This document shows, in pieces, positions 47,485 through 57,306 of a stretch of DNA of 58,729 bases. The notes beneath the pieces are model-generated. The model had not been told where the DNA came from. It ran no database searches and saw nothing but the letters and a program-made list of their open reading frames with translations. The translations under genes and the position numbers were made by a program. Source of the stretch: CAYYYJ01 sp964476045 (GTDB lineage Archaea; Aenigmatarchaeota; Aenigmatarchaeia; QMZP01; JACQNV01); the NCBI GenBank assembly GCA_964476045.1, contig CAYYYJ010000003.1, positions 1-58,729 on the forward strand. Reading direction: 5' to 3'. The first letter of the stretch is position 1; each line of letters begins with the position of its first letter.

Positions 47485-48107
47485 CTCTGGAAACTGAATT
47501 AAGGTTATATGGAATAGCTGCCGGGCACTGCATAATTTCAAAAATTCCCCAATATCTTGATTATATGGAAAATGTAATTTTTTTCGGGAGCTCTGCCCAG
47601 GGAAGGGGGGCTGAAGACTCTGACATAGACCTGTTTTTTGATACCGGAGTTTCGAAAAAGAAGGCTGACAGGATTAAATCTTATATCAGAAAAGCTGTTT
47701 CTGACTTCAGGCTCTCAAACGAAGGCCTTAAATTTAAAATAGCTGGAATAGCAAATGAGATTAATTTTTTTGTCGGCGACCTGAACAAATGGAAAGATCT
47801 AGAGAGGAGCATCCTTTCGACAGGCATCGTTCTTTATGGGAAATATTCCCGTGTTCAGAGTAAAAAAGGGCTCAAACACAATATTCTGATTATCTGGGAA
47901 GTTGGCGGCCAGAAGAGAGGCGCTTTCCTTAATAAGATGTATGGCTATAAAATAGGGGATAAAAAGTACAAGGGCTTTATAGAAAAAACAGCAGGCATTA
48001 AAATAGGAAAAAGCACCGCCATGATCCCAGTTAAATATAAAAATGAAGCCTTCAGAATCCTTGAAAGTTATGGCTTCAATTACAAAGTTATAGAAGTTTT
48101 CAGTTAA
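47481..48107 (+). CDS. Minimal nucleotidyltransferase (MNT) protein
   Basis: A 208-residue protein: FFGSSAQGRGAEDSDIDLFF is the nucleotidyltransferase motif (GSxxxGxxxxxSDIDL). The C-terminal 90 residues are a basic extension (KGLKHNILIIWEVGGQKRGAFLNKMYGYKI, then KYKGFIEKTAGIKIGKSTAMIPV) of unknown role. It is probably the antitoxin of the HEPN-like protein. Confidence 0.83.
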   Translation: MTLETELRLYGIAAGHCIISKIPQYLDYMENVIFFGSSAQGRGAEDSDIDLFFDTGVSKKKADRIKSYIRKAVSDFRLSNEGLKFKIAGIANEINFFVGDLNKWKDLERSILSTGIVLYGKYSRVQSKKGLKHNILIIWEVGGQKRGAFLNKMYGYKIGDKKYKGFIEKTAGIKIGKSTAMIPVKYKNEAFRILESYGFNYKVIEVFS

Positions 48108-48234
48108 AAGTGGGAGACTGGAATGAACGTTGATTTGAAAAAACCTCTTTCATAATCTGCGCGCAGTGACCCATGGGGGATCTGGAAATCTGCGCAAATA
48201 GGTGAGTCTGCTTTCAGGCTTTCAGCAAAATTAG

Positions 48235-48762
48235 TTACAGATCCCCTTGTTTCACACTGCCAAAGAAAAGCTTTATCACGTGTTCCAAGCTGTCTTTGTA
48301 GAGTTCTTCCTTCCCGATATATTCGACTTTCTGCACCCTTTCTTTTATTTGTTCTTTGGTTAGACCAAACTTTTTTATGCATAACTTTATGTCTTCTTTG
48401 TCTCTTTCATTTAACCTTCCTATTTTTGTTACAACAATATCCAATGGGTGCAAAGCCAACAGGCTTATGTTTTTGAAGTGTTTTATTGGCACTGATTTTT
48501 TTCTGTAGTCATCAGGAAGCTGCTGGGAAAATATTAATCCATTAGTGAATATATCGACTCTGTAGCCATGCGGCAGTATGGATAGGCCACTTTTCAATGT
48601 CTGATAGTCTTCTGGTTTTACTTCAAAATCTATATCTATTGTTGATGTTTTGGTTTCAAGGAGAGTCATCGCTGTCCCGCCAACAGCAATAAGTTCCATC
48701 TGTTTTTCCAGTTTCTTGTCAAGGATTTCAAGAAAATCCAAAAGTTCATTTTTATCCACCAT
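48235..48762 (-). CDS. Nucleotidyltransferase (DUF6036/AbiEii-like)
   Basis: A 175-residue protein: ELIAVGGTAMTLLETKTSTIDIDFEV is the GGxA...DIDF nucleotidyltransferase motif of DUF6036/AbiEii-like proteins. NISLLALHPLDIVVTKIGRLNERDKEDI follows. It is the likely toxin of a type IV-like pair with the gene before it, which it overlaps by 11 bases. The stretch 48108-48234 downstream holds no clear gene. Confidence 0.82.
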   Translation of the reverse strand: MVDKNELLDFLEILDKKLEKQMELIAVGGTAMTLLETKTSTIDIDFEVKPEDYQTLKSGLSILPHGYRVDIFTNGLIFSQQLPDDYRKKSVPIKHFKNISLLALHPLDIVVTKIGRLNERDKEDIKLCIKKFGLTKEQIKERVQKVEYIGKEELYKDSLEHVIKLFFGSVKQGDL

Positions 48763-49756
48763 ACAAATCCATCTTCTCCTTTATTGATTCGTAATCAGCT
48801 TTTTTTCCTTTTATCCCCATGTTCTCGAGCATCTGCACTGCAGCTTCCGCTTCTTTTGTTGTTTTTATTTCATTCAAGGCTTTTAACAGCCCAAGCAAAA
48901 CGTCCAGCTTGTTGTATTTTTTAGCAAGAAAGATTAGGAGAGGATAGCTAATTTTGTTTTTAGAAAGAAGTGTGGGAACAGCTTCTCTTTTCCTGGAAGT
49001 TCCCGATATTAATATGTCTGCTATTATCAGCTCTAAACATATCTTTTCCCCAACTTGTATCTTCTCTCCGATTTCCCTGTACCCAAGCCTGTTCAGGTTG
49101 TAAACCATGTTTTTTTCAGAAATTGGAAACTGAATCTCATCTTCTATAGAGATTCTATTGCTCTCCCGAACAATTGCCCAGAAGTCATCTGGTTTTATAA
49201 TAACTGTTTGGTCTTTTAGCATGCTTTTTAGGGGGTTATATTCATTGGATGACATAAGATCTAGAAATTCTTGCTTAGGCAGGATAAGAGGATCGATTCT
49301 AATGTTTAGTTTTCTTTCTATTTTTTTAATTAGTGGATAGAGTTCCTCTTCTTGAAAATTCAGTATTAAAAGTTCCGCCCTGTTCAGGGAAAGGTTTTCA
49401 AAGGGTTTTATTGCTGAAATTGAAAGGAAAATGCCCCTTGTCTGGCTTTCGATTTCTTCGAAAAGCTGTTTTAGCCTTGGATTTTCCAGAATTTTGTCCA
49501 GTTTCAGTTTCTCTATTTCCCCGAGCAGGCTGGTTGTCCTGTAGTTCGCGAAATTAAGGGAAACAGCCCTGGATTTCCCTATGCTTTCAAGTGTCAGTAT
49601 GCCTTCCTTTTCCAGGTTCTGGACCTTGTCGTATATGTTTTTGTAATAGGCTGAGCCATATGTTTTGGAGACCCTGTTCTTCAGTTCATGTATAGAGATA
49701 GGGTTGCCTAAACCCCTGCATAGTGCATCAAGCACCCTAAATGTTGTTTTATCCAT
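48752..49756 (-). CDS. HTH protein paired with the DUF6036 nucleotidyltransferase
   Basis: A 334-residue protein. An N-terminal winged helix (ISIHELKNRVSKTYGSAYYKNIYDKVQNLEKEGILTLE) is followed by a middle region with nucleotidyltransferase-like spacing (residues 100-160, LFLSISAIKPFENLS, AELLILNF). The C-terminal half is helical. It acts as the regulator or antitoxin partner in AbiE-like systems. Three ACTATAAT-type repeats overlap its promoter. Confidence 0.72.
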   Translation of the reverse strand: MDKTTFRVLDALCRGLGNPISIHELKNRVSKTYGSAYYKNIYDKVQNLEKEGILTLESIGKSRAVSLNFANYRTTSLLGEIEKLKLDKILENPRLKQLFEEIESQTRGIFLSISAIKPFENLSLNRAELLILNFQEEELYPLIKKIERKLNIRIDPLILPKQEFLDLMSSNEYNPLKSMLKDQTVIIKPDDFWAIVRESNRISIEDEIQFPISEKNMVYNLNRLGYREIGEKIQVGEKICLELIIADILISGTSRKREAVPTLLSKNKISYPLLIFLAKKYNKLDVLLGLLKALNEIKTTKEAEAAVQMLENMGIKGKKADYESIKEKMDLYGG

Positions 49757-49786
49757 ATTATAGTTAGTATACTATAATATTATAGT
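49755..49786. promoter_or_regulatory. ACTATAAT repeats at the start of the HTH gene
   Basis: ATATTATAGT (49755-49764) pairs with ACTATAATAT (49771-49780), and ACTATAATATTATAGT (49771-49786) is itself a perfect palindrome. The first arm covers the start codon region. It is a likely autoregulatory operator. Confidence 0.68.
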
Positions 49787-49952
49787 ACTCGGACTATAAA
49801 AAGCTATCTGAAGGTACCGCAAGTTATATATAAATGTTGCGGTCTCTGTTTGCAAACTCGTATTAATAATTCTGAACAGTACTTTGTGATCAATTAATAG
49901 TAAACCGGAAGCTTTATAAATCCCCCCCCCCATATATTAGCAGGTGAATTTT

Positions 49953-50195
49953 ATGAGTGAATTCAGGATAGACGCAAGTGGTATAATGGGTCATCAAATT
50001 AATGATGGGAGTAGAATAAGACATGTATTAAATAGGGATGTAACACTCACATTAGTAAATACTCGTGATCCAAACGACAGACAGGTTTATGTTTGCAGAG
50101 ATAGTGATTATAAACCAAATCAAATTTTGGCCAATATTCCTGTTGACGCAATTACAGTAAAAGAATATAAAGAGCGTGGATATCGGAGTGTGTAA
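49953..50195 (+). CDS. Small hypothetical protein
   Basis: Eighty residues from ATG 49953, with AGGTG about seven bases upstream. It reads MSEFRIDASGIMGHQINDGS and later VYVCRDSDYKPNQILANIPV. It is beta-rich and soluble, family unknown. A run of ten or more C residues (about 49922) lies 20 bases upstream of the ribosome binding site. The stretch 50196-50536 downstream is AT-rich and shows no gene. Confidence 0.65.
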   Translation: MSEFRIDASGIMGHQINDGSRIRHVLNRDVTLTLVNTRDPNDRQVYVCRDSDYKPNQILANIPVDAITVKEYKERGYRSV

Positions 50196-50536
50196 CTAAT
50201 TTTTATTCAATCTTTTGTTTCTTGGCTTTTTACACTTTCATAATCTAATTGTAGTAGAGCAGCCTCCACGAGGAAATCAGAAAGTGAAGGCAAATAATAG
50301 TGATTCCTCAAACTACTGTTCTGCCCAGATAATATATGTTTTTTCCTATTTATATACGTAATTACTGATTTTAATAAGAGTAGCAGAGTTTTCCTATAGT
50401 AACATCATTTTTTGCAAAAATTTGATTCAGAATTAGATAGTAGTGATTTTTATTAACTATACAAGAGTAATTAAATATACTAGTTTTGTAAATTTTTCTT
50501 GAAACTTTTTCACTCCAACTAAAACCAGGAATAAAT

Positions 50537-50857
50537 CTATCCCTCCGAGCTCTTTGTTTGCTTATGTTTTTCTTGCAACTGCTCGAACTTTTTCATTATA
50601 GCTTCTAAATTGTGTGCTACATCCCAGCCGTCGCTGGTTAGTTTAACTGTCTTTATCCTACCAGATTTCTCGAATTCGACTAGGCCTAATTTATTGAGAG
50701 AATTCAGTATTTTCACAGTGTGAGAATAGGTGCAGTCTGCTTGTTTTGAGAGTATTGTTGTGTAAATTTGAGTGTCCTTTGCTGTTTTCAGGCCGAGGAA
50801 TATTTTAGCTGGTTTTTCCCTCAAAAACAGGTCTTCCAGGTCGTTTTTAGTTGTCAT
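50537..50857 (-). CDS. Winged-helix regulator (MarR/ArsR-like)
   Basis: A 106-residue protein: IFLGLKTAKDTQIYTTILSKQADCTYSHTVKILNSLNKLGLVEFEKSGRIKTVKLTSDG is a complete winged helix-turn-helix. A short helical tail may dimerise. The target is unknown. Confidence 0.82.
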   Translation of the reverse strand: MTTKNDLEDLFLREKPAKIFLGLKTAKDTQIYTTILSKQADCTYSHTVKILNSLNKLGLVEFEKSGRIKTVKLTSDGWDVAHNLEAIMKKFEQLQEKHKQTKSSEG

Positions 50858-51095
50858 AACAGCATCTTTACTCCAATCAGGAGTTGTAGTAGATAAGTTA
50901 TCCCAAATAGCTATATTCTTAAATTAGTTATTTGATTTAAATGCTTTTTTGTATTTATTGTAATATATTTATTTTGTAGTATTTATTTGTTCCTATACTA
51001 CTAATTAGATTTGTTATATACTATATTTTTTATTATATATAATAATTCGTATAATATAACTTCAGATCCAAAAGTGAGAGTTAGAATTTTGATTT

Positions 51096-51254
51096 TCGAG
51101 GTTTGTAGAAACAGGGACACAGATTATCAGAAAAAACAAGAGTTGGAAGCAAAGTGAGAGTTCCAAGGGTCCTGTGATATTTTTGGAGAAGTATGTGCCT
51201 GAGGCAAGAGAAAGGATTGAGCAGGACATTGATGAAATTCTGGGAAAAAGTTGA
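51096..51254 (+). pseudogene. Coding fragment without a start
   Basis: An open frame without a start codon reads FVETGTQIIRKNKSWKQSES then SKGPVIFLEKYVPEARERIE and QDIDEILGKS, then stops. The last 25 residues look like a real helical protein end. The family is unknown. The AT-rich stretch 50858-51050 before it holds nothing. Confidence 0.3.
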
Positions 51255-51271
51255 GAGCAGTTTGCCTGATC

Positions 51272-52480
51272 TTATTTTATCAGCTTCAACAGCTCCCAGA
51301 CATACTTGCCTTTTTTCTCGCCCGCCATCCCGACTACTGTTGGTTCACAGCTGTATTTTTCAGAAAAGAATTTTAAGTTTGTCGAAGACTGGCCTTTAAA
51401 GCTGTATTTTGCTTCAATTGCGTGGAGCTTTTTGCCCTGCACAATGAAGTCGACTTCCTGTTTGTTTGCTGTCCTCCAGAAACTTATTTTTTTTCCAGCC
51501 TTCATCAGTTCAAGGAATGCGAAAGTTTCAAACGAACTGCCGAAAACAATTTTGGGGAAATCTTTCAGCCAGAGAAGGTGCATCATGCCTGTGTCCAGCA
51601 TGAAAACTTTTGGCGTCTTGGAAATCTCGCTCCTGATATTTTTATGGAAGGGTCTGACGATTTTTACAATAAATGTTTTCTCCAGAAGATCCAGATACTC
51701 TGAAACAGTTTCCCTGTTTATGCCAATGGTGCTGGATAACTCAAGAACATTAAGAAGCTGGCCTGACTGGGATGCCAAGACTTCAAGCAATTTATTGAAA
51801 GAAGATATGTCCCTTATATTCCCTATATCCCTTATGTCTTTTCTTACATAGGTGTTTATAATCTGCGACAAGTAAACCTTTTTTTTCTCTTCTGAATTTT
51901 CCAATACAATCCGTGGATAGCCTCCAAACTTTATGAACTCCTCAGCCAATATTATAAGCTCCCTGTTTATTATTTCTGCATTGCTTTCAGACAGTTTGTA
52001 AACCTTCCCTTTAAATTCAAGGAACTCCTCAAAACTTAAAGGATACAGTTCAAAGGCAACCACCCTTCCAGCAAGGCTCTGCCTGAATTTTTTCCTTATT
52101 TCAAATGTTGAGGATCCTGACAGGAAAAGCTTGACTTCTGGATAATGGTCATGCATGATCTTTATGAAGCTTGCAGGGTTTTCAAGATACTGGACCTCAT
52201 CTATTATCAGATATATTGTCTTTTTTTCATCAGCGCCTTTCTGCAAAAGATATTTGTAAACCCCTTCAGCGCCATTGTTACACAGGTCCAAAAGATCTTT
52301 CAGCTCCAGATCAAAATAGAAGGCATTTTCCGGGATATGGTTTTTTATCAGATATTTTAGGAGGGAAGTTTTCCCAACTTGCCTTGCGCCATATATTACC
52401 ACAGCTTCCTTTGAATCCAGATACTTCGCCAGCTCTTCAACCAAACCTCTTTTATATATATTGTCTATCATACTATACAA
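51272..52480 (-). CDS. AAA ATPase with DUF4143 domain
   Basis: A 402-residue protein: Walker A GARQVGKTSLLK at about 31-42, Walker B IYLIIDEVQYL, sensor LSGSSTFEI, and a C-terminal DUF4143 part with VDFIVQGKKLHAIEAKYSFKG (nuclease-like E-x-K). It is shorter than the 491-residue copy at 23294 and only distantly similar. An inverted repeat ATACT-GT-AGTAT lies upstream at about 52500. Confidence 0.9.
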   Translation of the reverse strand: MYSMIDNIYKRGLVEELAKYLDSKEAVVIYGARQVGKTSLLKYLIKNHIPENAFYFDLELKDLLDLCNNGAEGVYKYLLQKGADEKKTIYLIIDEVQYLENPASFIKIMHDHYPEVKLFLSGSSTFEIRKKFRQSLAGRVVAFELYPLSFEEFLEFKGKVYKLSESNAEIINRELIILAEEFIKFGGYPRIVLENSEEKKKVYLSQIINTYVRKDIRDIGNIRDISSFNKLLEVLASQSGQLLNVLELSSTIGINRETVSEYLDLLEKTFIVKIVRPFHKNIRSEISKTPKVFMLDTGMMHLLWLKDFPKIVFGSSFETFAFLELMKAGKKISFWRTANKQEVDFIVQGKKLHAIEAKYSFKGQSSTNLKFFSEKYSCEPTVVGMAGEKKGKYVWELLKLIK

Positions 52481-52590
52481 AATATTATGTTATTTATATA
52501 CTGTAGTATAACTAATATATAAAGCCTGCTACCGGTCAGGATTAGACTCAGTATGGCAGACAACACCTAAAGCTTTTAGTCCAAAAATAC

Positions 52591-53658
52591 TTATTTCTTC
52601 AAAACGCCTGCCTTGTCCACAATTACAGAAAGCAGTATGAGCAAGCCCCCCAGAACAACATAGAGCAAGAAGGTTGTTATAGAAGATGTCGGTTCAACTA
52701 TCAGGTCAGCTGCCCCGAAAAGCACTAATGCAACTGCGAAGCCGAATATGGGGACTGAAGCTATTCTACCTACGCTTTTCTTTCTTTTGTAAGCTGATCT
52801 CGATAACAGCCCAACTGCTACAGCTATCCATAGGATGAACACCGAGGAATGTACGAAAGCAGCTATAATCTCGAAAAAGGTTTTAGTTAGAAAAGTCTGC
52901 ATATAACTATAACCTCTATATAATCCGAGAATACCTATAACTACAGCTAGAACATACACAAAAAATGCCGCAAAGCGTCTTTTTGTAAGGGATACCTTTA
53001 ACTCATCAGATGCTCCAGTAATATGCTTTTCTAATTTAAACCATTTTATTACAAGAAATACGCCTAAGAGGAGGAGAACGTATCTAACTCCAGCCAAACC
53101 GAAAATACCTAATAGAACCAGTATAACTGCGGGGAGGCCAAAAACTATGCTGCTAAATCTTGGATTTTCCAAAGACTCGTCTATGAAGTCTTTTATTTTG
53201 AAATAAGTCGATTGGAGCTGATCTGCCTGCCTAACAATAAGTCTTTTAATGGATTTCACAGGAACTTTAACTTGTATCAAAGGGATTGTCTGCTCATCGT
53301 CACTTCCATCTGTTATTAGGACAACTCCAGTAGCCTTGTATTTTTTGAGAACTATATCCAGTTGTCTTGTTATCTCAAAATCAGATTTTATGCTTCTGTC
53401 TTTATCTCCTGTAATAGCAGCAACTTCTATATTGGACCCGAAGGTTGATTTCAGTTCGTCATGAACCCTGACCGCTTCAAACAGCGCATTAAAATCTGTA
53501 TCTTCTGGGTCTGCAAGGCCTAGCTTGTTTGCTACTTTAAGGACGCTTTCTCTTCCTATTACAGGACCATTAACCCCTGCTTTCTCTCCGATATCGTTAT
53601 CTCTATCTATTGAGAGTACCAGCAACTTCTCGTTTTTCCCTAAACTTTTTAGATCCAT
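52591..53658 (-). CDS. DUF373 family membrane protein
   Basis: A 355-residue protein. The soluble N-terminal part (LLVLSIDRDNDIGEKAGVNGPVIGRESVLKVANKLGLADPEDTDFNALFEAV) and ATGVVLITDGSDDEQTIPLI are the DUF373 signature. Five to six transmembrane helices follow. It is conserved in archaea with no known role. Confidence 0.9.
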   Translation of the reverse strand: MDLKSLGKNEKLLVLSIDRDNDIGEKAGVNGPVIGRESVLKVANKLGLADPEDTDFNALFEAVRVHDELKSTFGSNIEVAAITGDKDRSIKSDFEITRQLDIVLKKYKATGVVLITDGSDDEQTIPLIQVKVPVKSIKRLIVRQADQLQSTYFKIKDFIDESLENPRFSSIVFGLPAVILVLLGIFGLAGVRYVLLLLGVFLVIKWFKLEKHITGASDELKVSLTKRRFAAFFVYVLAVVIGILGLYRGYSYMQTFLTKTFFEIIAAFVHSSVFILWIAVAVGLLSRSAYKRKKSVGRIASVPIFGFAVALVLFGAADLIVEPTSSITTFLLYVVLGGLLILLSVIVDKAGVLKK

Positions 53659-53774
53659 TCAAACCTCTTAAAAAATACCAATGTATTTTAGAATACACTT
53701 AGGATATATAAATAATACTCCCCTAATTATCGACTATATAAGTATGCTCACATTTCAATACTAAAGGATTTTTT

Positions 53775-53996
53775 ATGCTGAAATTATCGATTATCTTAAT
53801 TACAATCTTAATCTTATCCTCTGCACTTAGTTACGTATCTTCAGAATACCAAAAAAATTACAAAGAGCCGACTGAACGGAAAAACAGCGAGATATACCCT
53901 TTCTATGAATTGTGGGCCTACATAGGGTGTTTTATTCTAGTTATACTTATTTTTTCAACGGCAGTTCATAGATTAAAAACAAAAAATCAGTTATAA
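53775..53996 (+). CDS. Small membrane protein
   Basis: A 73-residue protein with two hydrophobic segments (about 4-20 and 48-64) separated by a charged loop with YKEPTERKNSEIYPFYE. The family is unknown. Leaderless TATA-like context upstream is weak. Confidence 0.6.
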   Translation: MLKLSIILITILILSSALSYVSSEYQKNYKEPTERKNSEIYPFYELWAYIGCFILVILIFSTAVHRLKTKNQL

Positions 53997-54103
53997 TTTT
54001 AAATGCTGAGATCTGAATTTTGACTTAAGATAATTAGAAAGATAAAAGATGAATTAGAAAAAAGAATTTCAGAATATAACAGTAGTGGAAAAGTTAAATT
54101 GGT

Positions 54104-54337
54104 TTAGCCACCACTTAAAGATTTGTCAATATCTGCAATCTTTTTAGATATGTCTGTAACCTGTTTTGAAGTGTCTACTACTGTTTTAGATGCTTGTTCT
54201 GCACTCTTTATTTCAGGAGCTTTTGCAGCTGTTGCTGGAGATGCGCTTGTTCCATTTGTTGCTGGCTGTGAACATCCTGAAACCAAGACTACAGACAAAA
54301 CAATAGCCAAGATTCCTAGAGCTTTTAGATTTTTCAT
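54104..54337 (-). CDS. Small lipoprotein
   Basis: A 77-residue protein with lipobox LVSGC after a signal peptide, followed by an Ala/Thr-rich linker and a short coiled coil (SKTVVDTSKQVTDISKKIADIDKS). It ends just after the Cys-repeat surface protein on the same strand and may be co-expressed with it. Confidence 0.75.
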   Translation of the reverse strand: MKNLKALGILAIVLSVVLVSGCSQPATNGTSASPATAAKAPEIKSAEQASKTVVDTSKQVTDISKKIADIDKSLSGG

Positions 54338-54343
54338 AAATAT

Positions 54344-56985
54344 TTAGCGTCCGCCTGGTGGTGGGAACTGTCCGCCTGGTGGTGGGAACTGTCCGCCTGG
54401 TGGTGGGAACTGTCCGCCACTTGGGAATCCGCCTCCTTGGTAATCTTTACCAAAGTCTCCACCGCCTGGATAATCTNNNNNNNNNNNNNNNNNNNNNNNN
54501 NNNNNNNNNNNNNNNNNNNNNNNNNNNNNNNNNNNNNNNNNNNNNNNNNNNNNNNNNNNNNNNNNNNNNNNNNNNNTGGGAATCCGCCTCCTTGGTAATC
54601 TTTACCAAAGTCTCCACCGCCTGGATAATCTCTGCTTGAATATCCTGATTGGGATGGTTCTGAGTCAAATTGGTTATCCTGACCTGGATAACCTTGATCG
54701 AGATATTGTTGTTGCACTTCATCTCCTGACTTTCCTTCAGCCAAATACTTTAGCCCTTGTGTTACAGTTTGTACGCCCTCTGGGAAAAACTCTGAAGCCA
54801 ATTCTTTGTTAGCTGATGCGAAGTTTTCTATAACTTTTAGGCATTTCTTCGCGTTTTCTGCTGATAGCGGACAATACTCGCCCAAAGCTTCTGGACCAGC
54901 ATCTGAATCTTTTATACATTGTTGTTTGTCTGGTGAATCACCGCAGCTTAGTTCTTTAGCCAATGATATCATTTCTGGAGGACCCTGATTTGCGCCAGGT
55001 CCGCCTACTTGCTTGAATTGGTCAACTAAATTTCCTTGGCAATTGTCTAATATTTCCTCGCCACCATCTTCTATGCTTGCAGCTGCATATACGTCTTCTG
55101 GAAGCTTGCAAGTCATTTGATAATTCTTTGAATCAAGTTTGCCTGTTGATCCGAAATCTGGGAATGTTGCTTTTACTGTGAATTCACATGTTTTTGCGTC
55201 CCCTTCACCAGTTAAACCTTTAATATCCCCTTCCATTGAAACTTTAATTTTATCTTTGAGTGCTGATGGAACATCGTCTGGAACAAAGTTAGCTGTTACA
55301 AGACCAGGCTTGCAGTCGTGCATCTTAGCTTCCATTGCGTCCTTGAACTCCTCTTCATCTTTTGCAACTATATCTTCTTTCTCATTGCTTACAGCTTTGA
55401 GAACATCTTGTTCTTTGCCTACAAGTATGAATACTGCATCCTGCAAAGGTATTTCCACTTTTGCTTTTATTTGCTGCCTTATCCTGTTCAAAGCGTTTTC
55501 AGTTATTTGCTTTTTTGGTTTTGACTTCTCAGCGATCTGCTTTCCTGTTAAACCTGAGCCTGATGACGGAACCTGAATAAGATCTCTCATTTCAGCAACT
55601 ATATTGTCTACATTGTTTGCTGCTGTATTTAATTTGTCTTCAGCTTTTTCGAATTTCAGAACCTGCAAGTCTTCATTTCTTTCGTCGTAGAATGCCGCTA
55701 AACTGCCTAATCTATCACCTAATTCTAGAACCGTCTTTTTCAATTCTTCTAATTGTAAGAGGACACTAGCCATTTCCAATGCTGATGGAACTTTTTTAGT
55801 TGGCGCTATTGACTTTCTATCTTTAAATGATTGTTTTCTTTGCTCCCCATTTTTGTAATAGTCATCGTTAAAGCGATTGCCTTCTCTATATTTTTCAAAT
55901 TGCTTATCCTGGCTTCGACTCCTACCGCAGTTTAAAACGCTGCATTGGCCTTGAATATCAACTTTACAATCTGGTCCGCCTTCTGATTTTATTTTTTCTG
56001 CTTTAGCTAAAAGATCTTTGTAAGGTTCACAGAAAGTTCTTCCTTTTTCACCGAAGACAGAGGGACCTTGAGGAGGCCTGCCGCCTGCTGCTCCGCCTTG
56101 TTTACCAAATTGACTATAATAATCTCCGTATCCAGCTTTGTCACCGCCGCCGAAATAACCTCCTCCACTGAAATCGCACCAATAACCTAAACAGCCTAAT
56201 CTATCTACAGTACCAGATTTTAAATGGCCGCCTTTACATGTACTCTCAACGTTTTTCTTTTCTTGCTCTAGATCTGCCTGTGTTTTCTGGCAACCACCAA
56301 ACTCACGGCCGAATTCTTGTTGACCAAACCGGTCTTTTACGCAAGATTGTTGGTTATCCTTGAATTCAGGGTGTTCGCCTGGAGGACATCCTTGACCTCC
56401 ACCGCCTTCAAAAGGAACGCATTTGCCATCTTTATAATATTGACCGAAACCACATGCTGTATTTGTCTGACCTGTCTGGACGCATCTATTTTCTCTGTAA
56501 TCAAAGAATTGGCCTGGCTGGCATTGAGTTCCGCCTGGGTATGGGCTAGAGCCTGGCTCGTATTTAGGGTAAGGCGAACCTCCTGGATAAGGGCTAGAAC
56601 CTGGTTGTGGACTATACTGAGGATAAGGACTTCCTGAAGGTGCTGTTGAACAAGCCTGTTTGCCATAATCATAGTATTGACCTTGTGGGCATTGAATTGG
56701 AGAAGATCCTGGTAATTGACCGCCTGAAGATTGTACACACTTGTTCTGTGCATAATCCCAGTATTGGCCTGATGGACATGATGGAGGAGAAGGTTGAGGA
56801 CTNNNNNNNNNNNNNNNNNNNNNNNNNNNNNNNNNNNNNNNNNNNNNNNNNNNNNNNNNNNNNNNNNNNNNNNNNNNNNNNNNNNNNNNNNNNNNNNNNN
56901 NNGCTGAAACAAACAAAGCATTTACTGGAAGTAATAGTAGTGAGACTACGAACAGGACAAAAAACGGTTTGAGTTTTTCAAACAT
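54344..56985 (-). CDS. Large secreted Cys-repeat surface protein (two assembly gaps)
   Basis: About 850 residues with a signal peptide (FVLFVVSLLLLPVNALFV). Pro/Ser/Gly-rich repeats then hold at least four Cys-pair modules of the type C-x2-GQ(Y/F)(Y/F/W)DY-x4-C (56330-56800). A central coiled coil and a compact domain with ordered Cys residues follow. The end is a Gly/Pro-rich FPPPGGQ repeat. The true stop is probably TAA at 54344-54346, because the frame before the gap (DYPGGGDFGKDYQGGGFP) continues as FPPPGGQ repeats. It is likely a cell-surface structural or adhesion protein. Confidence 0.75.
54477..54576. other. Assembly gap (100 N) flanked by identical 55-bp sequence
   Basis: The 55 bases to the left (54422-54476) are identical to the 55 bases to the right (54577-54631). 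This is what overlapping contig ends look like, so the gap is probably artificial and the two sides should be merged or differ only in repeat number. Confidence 0.85.
56803..56902. other. Assembly gap (100 N) near the start of the surface protein gene
   Basis: The flanks are not similar to each other, so unlike the first gap this one may hide real repeat sequence after the signal peptide. The reading frame across it is unknown. Confidence 0.9.
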
Positions 56986-57306
56986 ATGGCTCCGATATGC
57001 TCAATACTTTGTTTGAGGTTGCTTATATACTTTTTTAGTTTTTTACAAAAGTACACAAAAAATGGACTGTAATAGTTTCTCGTGTTGAATCAGATAATTT
57101 TTTTGGCTGATCTCCATAACATAACTGATTTTTCTGTTCTGCATGATAGCCTTGAGTATATCGATTTTCTAGATTTTTTATTGATTTCAGAAAATTTTCT
57201 TCAGGATAGGTATAAATAGATTTTATTTCCATGCAGTACCAGCTGGATTGTGTAGAAGAGCGATCTGTTTTAAACCTATTTATTATTTAGTATTATAATT
57301 AAAAAA

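Noticed and set aside
48130..48150. GTTGATTTG near 48130 as an element half
   Set aside because: No complementary arm or conserved flank follows.
48104..48382. A 92-codon frame overlapping the nucleotidyltransferase end
   Set aside because: It lies in another frame over the conserved DUF6036 coding region. Only its last 43 codons are outside, and no family is recognised.
57035..57232. A 65-codon open frame on the minus strand upstream of pyrG
   Set aside because: No domain, no ribosome binding site, and it overlaps the pyrG promoter region. Treated as chance.
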